Below are positions 1 through 5,554 of a stretch of 5,554 nucleotides of DNA, in pieces. The position numbers and the translations under genes were made by a program. The DNA comes from Bacteroidota bacterium. GTDB lineage: Bacteria > Bacteroidota > Bacteroidia > Bacteroidales > Prolixibacteraceae. The stretch is taken from contig JAUZOB010000225.1 of NCBI GenBank assembly GCA_030706665.1, positions 1-5,554 of the forward strand, in the 5' to 3' direction. The notes under the pieces were generated by a model. It made no database searches and was not told the origin of the DNA. It saw nothing but the letters and a program-made list of their open reading frames with translations. Position 1 is the stretch's first letter. Each line of letters starts with the position of its first letter.

Positions 1-51
1 CCTTCGGGTGTGGAAATAAAGTACCAGAAACTAAGTCCGGAGTTGTTATAG
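1..51 (+). CDS. Possible 3' tail of a convergent gene (left edge, unidentified)
   Basis: Plus-strand frame 1 is open from the window edge to a TAG at 49-51 and encodes PSGVEIKYQKLSPELL. The composition looks protein-like, but sixteen codons cannot identify a family. Frame 3 is also open, to a TAA at 70-72, with a less natural hydrophobic tail. If either is real, the gene converges on the gldK-like gene. The stretch from about 52 to 230 shows no start-to-stop frame that I would call a gene and no tRNA-like fold. Confidence 0.2.
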   Translation, partial: PSGVEIKYQKLSPELL

Positions 52-207
52 TATCGCTTTTACTTGTTTAAACTACCCAATACTGCTGAATAAGAAGGGT
101 CTTTTCAATGAGAGTGTGGTTTATTTTATAGTCTTCTACTGCTCTAAGAGAACCGTTCTGTGTCAAATTTAATGATCCAGGACCGGATTAAAGAGGTAGT
201 TAATTTT

Positions 208-227
208 CTCTTGATGGCATTCAAGAA
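208..227 (-). other. Small hairpin just after the paralogue stop codon
   Basis: On the minus strand TCTTGA and TCAAGA pair around a 6-nt loop (ATGCCA), with one extra G-T pair at the base. The hairpin begins 3 bp after the stop codon of the gene at 231-1631. The following bases (AAAATTAACT) are not T-rich, so it is not a convincing intrinsic terminator. It may act as a 3'-end stabiliser, or it may be chance. Confidence 0.25.
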
Positions 228-230
228 CTA

Positions 231-1631
231 TTAATGTCGCCGGAAAGTCCCCATCGAAGACATCACACAACGGAATCCAATATATGATTTAGCAGAGTCC
301 TGATACTCATAGGATCTTGTCGAAACCCGAATGAATTTTTCAACATCCTTCCATGAACCTCCGCGTATAACCTTACGCTTTAAAACAGGTGCATCTGAGG
401 ATTTAGCATTGTATTCAATTTCAGGATTAAAATCACTCATATAACCGTAAGAAGATTCATCATAAGCAGTATTCGTCCATTCTGCCACGTTCCCTGCCAT
501 ATCATAGAGTCCATAATTATTGGGGTCATATTCTCCGACACGGGTTGTTATACAGCTATAACGATTATCTACGCTATATCTCCCTCGTAGCGGCTTAAAG
601 TTAGCGAGGAAACATCCTTGTTGCATGCGGGTATAATAACCTCCCCATGGATAAAGATTGCTCTGTAATCCTCCCCGTGCTGCATATTCCCATTCTGCTT
701 CCGTTGGCAAACGATAATCATGGAAAGGCGTTTCCATAATATCTTTCATTCCCATTCGAAAGAATCTTGCAAGCTTTCCTCGTTTTACCCGTTTCATATT
801 TAGATACCGACTCTTCAAATTGGTTCTCCAATCACAGAAAGCCTTTGCTTGTTTCCACGTTACTCCTACAACTGGATAGTCTTTAAAAGCGGGGTGACAG
901 AAATAAGATTTAGTAATTGGATCATTGTAAGAATAAGCAAAGTCACGTACCCAACAAAGGGTGTCTGGATATACAGGAATCACTTCCTTTGTCATAAATA
1001 CACTTCGGTCAGTGATTGGAATCTCTTTCCCGTCGCGAATAATCTTCCCTGAATAAGACTTTGTATCGTAATTGTAACTATTTGAACGTCGCGCTGCTTC
1101 TTTTAGATTAAGATGACAGAAGACATATGCCAATTTTCGGCTATCGATTTCCCGTTTTCCATGAAATCGTTCTTTTGCCGGGAGATACATTTCTTCAAGA
1201 GCTTCTCTATATTCATTGTTCTTCCAATTGACCGGTTGCTGCCAGTTTATATCTGAAGGCTGAATGTCTCTTGAATCTCCAGCCTTATCTTCCTTCAAAA
1301 ACTCAGGGAATTTAGCGGCTAAAATAGAACGGGCGATAGAATCTCTGACCCAATTGGTGAATTGTCGGTATTGATTATTGGTAATTTCCGTTTCATCCAT
1401 CCAAAAAGAACCAACTGTTACTGTACGATTTGCCCCCTTCTCCCCCAGGTCGTCACTTTCACTCCCCATTTCAAAGCTTCCATTATGAATATATACCATT
1501 CCATCAGGTACAGGTTCAAACCAAAGCCTTTTCTGATTCGGATCAGAAACATCTTCGCCACTTTTATGACATGCAACAAAAGTGAGAATGCAGGTTAGAA
1601 ACAATAGTACTCTAGATAATAGTCGGAACAT
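231..1631 (-). CDS. gldK: Second GldK/PorK-type lipoprotein (FGE/SUMF1 fold, paralogue)
   Basis: This complete 466-residue lipoprotein has a signal peptide ending in TFVAC with Cys21 as the likely lipidated residue (Phe at -3 is unusual). The mature protein is an FGE/SUMF1-type domain. GMVYIHNGSFEMGSES (44-59) opens it, then YPDTLCWVRDFAYSYNDP (221-238), YPVVGVTWKQAKAFCDWR (252-269), RLPTEAEWEYAARGG (307-321), GLYDMAGNVAEW (374-385), VIRGGSWKD (421-429) and GFRCV (452-456). The FGE catalytic cysteine positions after GGS are Asp429 and Ile434, so sulfatase-activating chemistry is not expected. The YPDT...YNDP block and the length (PorK is about 490) fit GldK/PorK; GldJ is a related, usually longer alternative. 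The last 73 residues share 49 identities with the operon GldK fragment at 5331-5554. It is cut off from gldN by a terminator, so it is probably transcribed separately. The likely role, by inference, is an alternative or auxiliary outer-membrane ring lipoprotein. The symbol marks the family, not orthology with the operon copy. Confidence 0.88.
   Translation of the reverse strand: MFRLLSRVLLFLTCILTFVACHKSGEDVSDPNQKRLWFEPVPDGMVYIHNGSFEMGSESDDLGEKGANRTVTVGSFWMDETEITNNQYRQFTNWVRDSIARSILAAKFPEFLKEDKAGDSRDIQPSDINWQQPVNWKNNEYREALEEMYLPAKERFHGKREIDSRKLAYVFCHLNLKEAARRSNSYNYDTKSYSGKIIRDGKEIPITDRSVFMTKEVIPVYPDTLCWVRDFAYSYNDPITKSYFCHPAFKDYPVVGVTWKQAKAFCDWRTNLKSRYLNMKRVKRGKLARFFRMGMKDIMETPFHDYRLPTEAEWEYAARGGLQSNLYPWGGYYTRMQQGCFLANFKPLRGRYSVDNRYSCITTRVGEYDPNNYGLYDMAGNVAEWTNTAYDESSYGYMSDFNPEIEYNAKSSDAPVLKRKVIRGGSWKDVEKFIRVSTRSYEYQDSAKSYIGFRCVMSSMGTFRRH
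265..311 (-). repeat. Direct repeat shared by the two gldK 3' ends (copy in the paralogue)
   Basis: This 47-bp stretch matches 5362-5408 at 42 of 47 positions, counted by hand and without gaps. Both copies are in the same orientation and encode the same peptide, YEYQDSAKSYIGFRC. A further identical 15-mer, CTTCCATGAACCTCC on the plus strand, lies near 345 and 5445. The similarity reflects gene duplication of gldK with gldLMN between the copies, not a mobile repeat. Confidence 0.75.
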
Positions 1632-1670
1632 ATTCTCAATTTAGCTCTGGAATTAGATAACAGTCTAAGA

Positions 1671-1701
1671 CAATGATATAAAACGTCTCTCAGTATAAAA
1701 T
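1671..1701 (-). promoter_or_regulatory. Candidate promoter for the second gldK-like gene (weak)
   Basis: The 225 bp between gldN and the second gldK-like gene hold the terminator and then about 170 bp of AT-rich non-coding DNA. Bacteroidales sigma-ABfr promoters follow TTTG, about 19-21 bp, then TAnnTTTG. On the minus strand TATCATTG (1671-1678) matches the -7 box except for one base. About 20 bp upstream there is only a TTTT-like -33 element. It would place the transcript start some 30 bp before the start codon at 1631. A promoter is expected here because of the terminator upstream, but this exact site is a guess. A 5-bp inverted repeat (TCTCA/TGAGA) flanks the AT-rich stretch at 1688-1719. 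Confidence 0.25.
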
Positions 1702-1801
1702 ATTATAATTGATTTGAGAAACCTCATCCGTTAAAAAAGAATCGCTCCTAATTTAAGAATTTATTTCATACTGAAAGCTATCATCCTATTAATCAAAATA
1801 C

Positions 1802-1833
1802 AAAAAGAGGCTGTATCAATTAGAAACAGCCTC
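1802..1833 (-). terminator. Intrinsic terminator of the gldKLMN operon
   Basis: Read on the minus strand, GAGGCTGT (1826-1833) and ACAGCCTC (1807-1814) form a perfect 8-bp GC-rich stem around an 11-nt loop. The stem is followed at once by TTTTTG (T-tract 1802-1806). It lies 24 bp after the gldN stop codon. There is no matching A-tract on the other side, so it should work only in the minus direction. It separates gldN from the gldK-like gene at 231-1631 and implies that this gene has its own promoter or depends on read-through. Confidence 0.88.
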
Positions 1834-1857
1834 CTGAAAAATATCTTCCTTCTAAGA

Positions 1858-2727
1858 TTAATATTCCCAAAGATCTTGTTCAAAATTAAAGATCTCGTCT
1901 TCAATCCTCTTTGATTCATACATTGCCTCTTCGCTTGACAAATAAGCAGTAATCGGACGATTGTTGTATGTATTGGATTCTTTTACGATATAACTTTGGA
2001 AATTTCGCTGTATGAAAAGATCGTCATAGCTTAAACGTTGAGCATCATTCCTTGGGTTGAAAACTTCGTTATTAACAAGAAGTTGTCTGGCTGCAGGATA
2101 CGAAATCCAACATACCGGAGTACGAAGCACTTCTTGTTGTGCATCTGCTTCGGTGGTCTGTTCATTTGTATCTTTGGTATATTCACGGATGGGACAAATT
2201 CCCAATATTCTAACCTGCAATGACGATAACTGTTTGTCAAAATACCAGATTTCTTTAAGCCAGAATTGCTTTACTTCATCAGATCTCATTTCACTTTCAA
2301 CAACCCGGTCTTCCATTTCTCCGGTATCAAAGTTCCGTACCTTTTTGGTAACTTTCTTAGCACCAAAGATCTTTTTAACCTGATCGTAAGTAATCTGAGT
2401 CTTAAACTCTTCATCTCCGGAGGCATCATATGCAGTCAAAGTACCATCTTTTATGCCTTTCATCAGAAGATTGATCAAATTAATTCTTCCATCAACCTCT
2501 GTTTCGGGATAATATAAAGGCTGGTTCATCTTTTCACGAAGATCTATAATTCTCCAGACAGTCTTCGACCATATCATATCAGCCTCACGTACTGCGGGAA
2601 GAGAAACCGGCTTGCGGTTCTGACTGTCCTCCCTTTTGAAAAGCTGATCTAATTGCTGAGCATTGACTGTTAAAGAACCAACAATACCGAATGCAATTAA
2701 TAGAGATGATACAATTAACCTTTTCAT
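1858..2727 (-). CDS. gldN: GldN/PorN, T9SS periplasmic ring protein
   Basis: The 289-residue protein has a type I signal peptide (Lys2-Arg3, hydrophobic core, likely cleavage after VNA at residue 23). Family landmarks, in order, are DMIWSKTVWRIIDLREKMNQ (50-69) with LYYP after it, a Lys/Asp-rich middle, KEIWYFDKQLSSLQVRILGI (158-177), the VCWISYPAARQLL block (205-217), and a C-terminal SYDDLFIQRNFQSYIVKESN (233-252). The protein ends in an acidic helix. GldN/PorN binds GldK/PorK to build the periplasmic ring and also contacts the C-terminal domain of GldM. It is shorter than P. gingivalis PorN (about 360 residues as I recall) because little follows the conserved core. The gene starts 9 bp after gldM and is the last gene before a strong terminator. 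AT-rich leader DNA without a clear Shine-Dalgarno site is normal for this phylum. Confidence 0.95.
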   Translation of the reverse strand: MKRLIVSSLLIAFGIVGSLTVNAQQLDQLFKREDSQNRKPVSLPAVREADMIWSKTVWRIIDLREKMNQPLYYPETEVDGRINLINLLMKGIKDGTLTAYDASGDEEFKTQITYDQVKKIFGAKKVTKKVRNFDTGEMEDRVVESEMRSDEVKQFWLKEIWYFDKQLSSLQVRILGICPIREYTKDTNEQTTEADAQQEVLRTPVCWISYPAARQLLVNNEVFNPRNDAQRLSYDDLFIQRNFQSYIVKESNTYNNRPITAYLSSEEAMYESKRIEDEIFNFEQDLWEY

Positions 2728-2736
2728 GATAATTCA

Positions 2737-4350
2737 CTATTTAATTTGGAAACTTATAGGTGCGAGTTCACGATTTGAACCATCTTCCCCCCTAGCCGTT
2801 ATTTCATCAATAAAAACCTTGCTCCCAGGCTTTAATCGTCTGAACTGATCACGTAGCTCTGAGTTGAAACGATTACTTTCGACATCAATAGAATGAACCA
2901 TACCAGAACTTGCAGGAAGCGTTACCTTAAAATGATTAACTCTAAATTTAAGATCAAAGTCAAAGTTTTTCAGCTCAGCAAAAATCCCATCTTCAGATGC
3001 CAGTTCTTCTTTACGGATAAAACCTCTCGAACGACCGGCAATCGTAGGGATAGGATCCGGAACATGTTTAACCCGGAATGGCATCGACATCTTCTGAGCT
3101 TTCCCGTCAACCACTGCAAGTACTGAAACAATCGTCTTTTTACCGCTCAAGTCCTCAGAACCAGGGTAAGCAAAAAGCTGTCCGTTCTTGTTCTCAATAC
3201 GCCCATTGGACATTTCAAAACGAAGATTCTTCATTGAGATCCCTGCGACCGATACAGATACAGGATTTGGAACTCCCATATAAAACACATTCATTTTGGT
3301 CGGAGAGATTGAGAAACTCGGATTTGCGACTTCATATTCCCCTTTGAAAGGATAAGTTTTTACACTTCCTGAAGCGGTCTTATATCGAATATATCCATTC
3401 CATTGTTTTATCCCGGTTGAAGAAGCACTTGCCGAATAAACAGCCTTTCCATCGACTACTTTTAGCGGTTGATTATTTACATAGATCTCCGGATTCTGAG
3501 TCGTATCTGTAGCCGAAAGGAATATTGTCGCTTCAAACTTTCCTCCTGCCAATATATAATTTGACTTCGGAACGATTTCTGCTTCCAGTTTATTAAATTT
3601 GAAAGAACTGGCATCAATTCTGCTAAAGAGGTAGTTTATTACATTAGCTTCAGAGTTACGAACATCAATCTGCATTTTCGACAGAAGTGTCATAACCGCA
3701 ACCAAAGGTTTCTTTTCAAAATTGACATTTTCCCATCGTGGAATCTCCCCTCCTTCTAAGATTTTAACTTTCGGATTTGATGTGTCCAGGCTGTTTTTTA
3801 TAGTCTGGCTTACCGGAACATCTTTCGCATCAATATAAGAAAGCAGAAAATCACGATATTCATTAATTTTCTTCTTCAATTCTTTGCCTTTCCCTGCAGT
3901 AAGCATCATTTCTGCAGGAATATTCATATCATCCTGCTTTTTTATCCTAATCGTATCGCCTTTCACTCCAAGGATATATGCATCCTGTTTTGTGAGACCT
4001 TCACCTTTTGCCGTATTAACTGACACACAACCACTTTTTTCAGCGAGCATAACTTTTACCTGCTGAATATAAGATACCAAAGAGTCGCTCTTTGATTTGA
4101 CTTGCAGAGCTTTATCCCTCCAGGGTTTAACCTTCCCGGGATTCTCTATATAAGACATTTCAAAAGAGTTATAAATCTGATTGTTTTTCATTTCAAAATT
4201 GTGGATTGTCTTCTGAAGACTTAAATCAACAATCTTGAATGCATCCAATATCTCGGTCGGTACATTAAGTGCTAACATTGCAGTAAGCACAATGTACATC
4301 ATATTGATCATTTTCTGCCTCGGTGTTTCCGGGCACAGTTTTGCTGCCAT
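2737..4350 (-). CDS. gldM: GldM/PorM, T9SS motor shaft protein
   Basis: The 537-residue protein is near the usual 510-540 for GldM/PorM. The N-terminus carries the family hallmark ETPRQKMINMMYIVLTAMLA, a short cytoplasmic tip plus one transmembrane helix (about residues 14-32) followed by LNVPTEILDAF. The rest is periplasmic. A mainly helical part (about 35-225) is followed by beta-rich domains. The boundaries are marked by EVANPSFSISPTKMNVFY (about 339-356) and VKHVPDPIPTIAGR (about 426-439). The C-terminal domain contains FDFDLKFRVNHFKVT and ends in PISFQIK, as in other GldM proteins. In known structures a dimer forms four periplasmic domains (D1-D4); the helix sits inside the GldL pentamer and D4 contacts the GldK-GldN ring, so GldM transmits motor torque across the periplasm. 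The stop is TAG, 9 bp before gldN. No truncation or frameshift is seen. Confidence 0.97.
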   Translation of the reverse strand: MAAKLCPETPRQKMINMMYIVLTAMLALNVPTEILDAFKIVDLSLQKTIHNFEMKNNQIYNSFEMSYIENPGKVKPWRDKALQVKSKSDSLVSYIQQVKVMLAEKSGCVSVNTAKGEGLTKQDAYILGVKGDTIRIKKQDDMNIPAEMMLTAGKGKELKKKINEYRDFLLSYIDAKDVPVSQTIKNSLDTSNPKVKILEGGEIPRWENVNFEKKPLVAVMTLLSKMQIDVRNSEANVINYLFSRIDASSFKFNKLEAEIVPKSNYILAGGKFEATIFLSATDTTQNPEIYVNNQPLKVVDGKAVYSASASSTGIKQWNGYIRYKTASGSVKTYPFKGEYEVANPSFSISPTKMNVFYMGVPNPVSVSVAGISMKNLRFEMSNGRIENKNGQLFAYPGSEDLSGKKTIVSVLAVVDGKAQKMSMPFRVKHVPDPIPTIAGRSRGFIRKEELASEDGIFAELKNFDFDLKFRVNHFKVTLPASSGMVHSIDVESNRFNSELRDQFRRLKPGSKVFIDEITARGEDGSNRELAPISFQIK

Positions 4351-4365
4351 AGTCCGACCGCTGCT

Positions 4366-5301
4366 TTATTTCTTAGGTTTATGATTCAAGGCACCAAGCA
4401 TATTCCCATAAACAGAATTCAAGGCCTCAAGATTTTCGTTCATTTTACGTGAATGTTCCTGGTACTGGCGAATATGACTGATTGTTTCATTCACGGTTTT
4501 ACTCAATTCATCCAGATCTTTATTATATTTCCCTGATAACTCAGATTGATCTTTGGAGTCTTTTAACTGAAGTTCATAAGCCGTATTCAACGCTGACAGG
4601 TTCGTATTCAACTTATCCAACTGATCACTGTAATCTTTCGAGTTGGAATCTATTTTATTTAGATTAGAAGAAATCTTTTCTGACAGATTCTTATAAGAAT
4701 CTCCTAATGTCTTACCAGTATTCGTCAATACATCTGTAGTCGATGAATATGATTCGACCAGCTTTTCTACAGAGCTGCGTACCGAATCTCCAGCGTTATT
4801 GTTAACCTCTGTAAAATTGTTTACTGATTCAGATGCTGCTGTCATATTTTTGACATATAAATCAGTTGCCAATTTAGCAGAAGAGATATCCGATAAGCCG
4901 GATGCCGTATTCGTTAAATCCGTCAGACTCTTTCTAAGCTTATTCAATAACTCAGGTGAAATATCTGCATTTTCAAGTAACTCGTTAAACTGATTGTTTC
5001 CTATCTTATTCGAAGGACGAACAGGTGCCGGATAAAATTCATCTTCATCGAGTAACTCATAATCATCTCTTAACTGTGGATAAACCTTTGACCATTCAGG
5101 TATCTCAATTGGGGGTTCAAAAGCTGAAAGGAAAAAAATAATTGCTTCAGAGCAAAGTCCTAATGTAAGGAATAATCCTGCAAATGGCCAATGTTGAAGT
5201 TTAAATAAGGCACCAATTATGACTAGAGAAGCGCCCCATCCATATACATAACCTATAAAACTCTTCCAGCTTTTGGTCTGCATAAACTCAGTACTATTCA
5301 T
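4366..5301 (-). CDS. gldL: GldL/PorL, T9SS inner-membrane motor protein
   Basis: The 311-residue protein is close to the length I recall for P. gingivalis PorL and longer than the flavobacterial GldL. Two hydrophobic helices (about residues 15-33 and 40-60) form a hairpin in the inner membrane. Motifs typical of the family are YVYGWGA, GALFKLQHW and SEAIIFFLSAFEPP. Lys34, His37, Glu52 and Glu62 align by eye with the intramembrane charged residues (K27, H30, E49, E59) of Flavobacterium GldL that are implicated in coupling proton flow to rotation. Residues from about 105 onward are a Ser/Asn/Lys-rich cytoplasmic region with strong coiled-coil character, ending in Lys-Pro-Lys-Lys. In the known complex a GldL pentamer surrounds a GldM dimer in the membrane. 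The start at Met1 is favoured, but Met7 is a possible alternative. The gene follows gldK by 29 bp and precedes gldM by 15 bp, so co-expression is expected. Confidence 0.96.
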   Translation of the reverse strand: MNSTEFMQTKSWKSFIGYVYGWGASLVIIGALFKLQHWPFAGLFLTLGLCSEAIIFFLSAFEPPIEIPEWSKVYPQLRDDYELLDEDEFYPAPVRPSNKIGNNQFNELLENADISPELLNKLRKSLTDLTNTASGLSDISSAKLATDLYVKNMTAASESVNNFTEVNNNAGDSVRSSVEKLVESYSSTTDVLTNTGKTLGDSYKNLSEKISSNLNKIDSNSKDYSDQLDKLNTNLSALNTAYELQLKDSKDQSELSGKYNKDLDELSKTVNETISHIRQYQEHSRKMNENLEALNSVYGNMLGALNHKPKK

Positions 5302-5330
5302 TTTGACGTATTTTTAAAGAGGGTTTTAAA

Positions 5331-5554
5331 TTATCGTTTTTGATTACCAAATGAAGATCTGACACAACGAAATCCGATATATGATTTTGCTGAGTCCTGA
5401 TATTCATAAGAACGGGTACCAACCTTCAGAAAATAACTAATATCCTTCCATGAACCTCCACGAATTACTTTACGCTCCATTGCCGGAGGATCACCCGCAA
5501 GAGCATTGTATTCATAATTCGGATTAAAGTCATGGATATAAGTATAGGCTGAAG
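5331..5554 (-). CDS. gldK: GldK/PorK, T9SS ring lipoprotein (3' end only, cut by right edge)
   Basis: This is the C-terminal 73 residues of a GldK/PorK protein, translated by hand from the minus strand and ending at a TAA at 5331-5333. The start and lipoprotein signal lie beyond the window. Visible landmarks are DFNP, then KVIRGGSWKD, then TRSYEYQDSAKSYIGFRCV, which is the closing part of the formylglycine-generating-enzyme (FGE/SUMF1) fold. In FGE enzymes two catalytic cysteines follow the GGS motif; here those positions are Asp and Leu, so it should be catalytically inert. GldK/PorK is known as an outer-membrane lipoprotein that forms a large periplasmic ring with GldN/PorN. It is the first visible gene of a tight operon, 29 bp before gldL. 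The family call rests both on the motif and on the gldLMN genes that follow. Its C-terminus is close to that of the complete paralogue at 231-1631. Confidence 0.93.
   Translation of the reverse strand, partial: SAYTYIHDFNPNYEYNALAGDPPAMERKVIRGGSWKDISYFLKVGTRSYEYQDSAKSYIGFRCVRSSFGNQKR
5362..5408 (-). repeat. Direct repeat shared by the two gldK 3' ends (copy in operon gldK)
   Basis: This is the partner of the copy at 265-311, about 5.1 kb away in the same orientation. The five differences are scattered, and most fall at third codon positions. This fits two paralogues under strong protein-level constraint. Confidence 0.75.

Noticed and set aside
52..230. A short minus-strand frame (about 25 codons) and small inverted repeats downstream of the gldK-like gene
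   Set aside because: There is no ATG start or recognisable product, and the stems are only 4-6 bp without T-tracts. A tRNA or small RNA could not be supported.
849..1052. Plus-strand open frame of 67 codons opposite the gldK-like gene
   Set aside because: It is antisense to a well-conserved coding region, its translation has no recognisable motif, and no promoter context is visible.
1361..1506. A sulfatase-maturation (formylglycine-generating) enzyme role for the 231-1631 gene, suggested by its N-terminal FGE-like motif
   Set aside because: The catalytic cysteine positions are not cysteine, no sulfatase gene is nearby, and the context is T9SS.
2038..2383. Overlapping plus-strand open frames opposite gldN
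   Set aside because: They are shadow frames of gldN with Ser/Cys-rich, low-quality translations, and they overlap each other.
1..5554. Mobile element, CRISPR array, phage or toxin-antitoxin module
   Set aside because: No terminal inverted repeats, transposase motifs, regularly spaced repeats or small paired genes were seen; the window is dominated by a core secretion operon.

Overview
The window is a type IX secretion system (T9SS/PorSS) motor and ring locus from a Bacteroidota genome. It is most likely from the order Bacteroidales, judging by Porphyromonas-like GldL and GldM proteins and Bacteroidales-style family motifs. The DNA is AT-rich, ribosome-binding sites are weak, and every secure gene lies on the minus strand, so the biological order runs from right to left. 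Genus cannot be fixed from the sequence alone.

Right to left, the window holds four genes of the core operon. First is the 3' end of gldK/porK (outer-membrane ring lipoprotein, cut by the right edge). It is followed by gldL/porL (inner-membrane motor protein with two N-terminal helices and a long coiled coil), gldM/porM (one inner-membrane helix plus a long multi-domain periplasmic shaft) and gldN/porN (periplasmic ring protein). Gaps between them are only 29, 15 and 9 bp, so they are almost certainly co-transcribed. A clean intrinsic terminator (8-bp stem plus T-tract, minus orientation) lies 24 bp after gldN.

Downstream of that terminator, after about 170 bp of AT-rich DNA that could hold a separate promoter, is a second complete GldK-type lipoprotein gene (231-1631). 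Its C-terminus is about 67% identical (49 of 73 aligned residues, counted by hand) to the GldK fragment at the right edge. gldLMN is therefore bracketed by two gldK-like genes in the same orientation. Both lack the active-site cysteines of formylglycine-generating enzymes, so they are structural pseudo-enzymes, as expected for GldK/PorK.

In the established model, GldL and GldM form a proton-motive-force-driven rotary motor. GldM spans the periplasm to reach the GldK-GldN ring under the outer membrane, which powers export of T9SS cargo through the outer membrane. The extra GldK-like lipoprotein is the least ordinary element here. The leftmost 230 bp hold no secure gene, only a possible plus-strand gene tail at the edge and a weak hairpin after the paralogue's stop codon.
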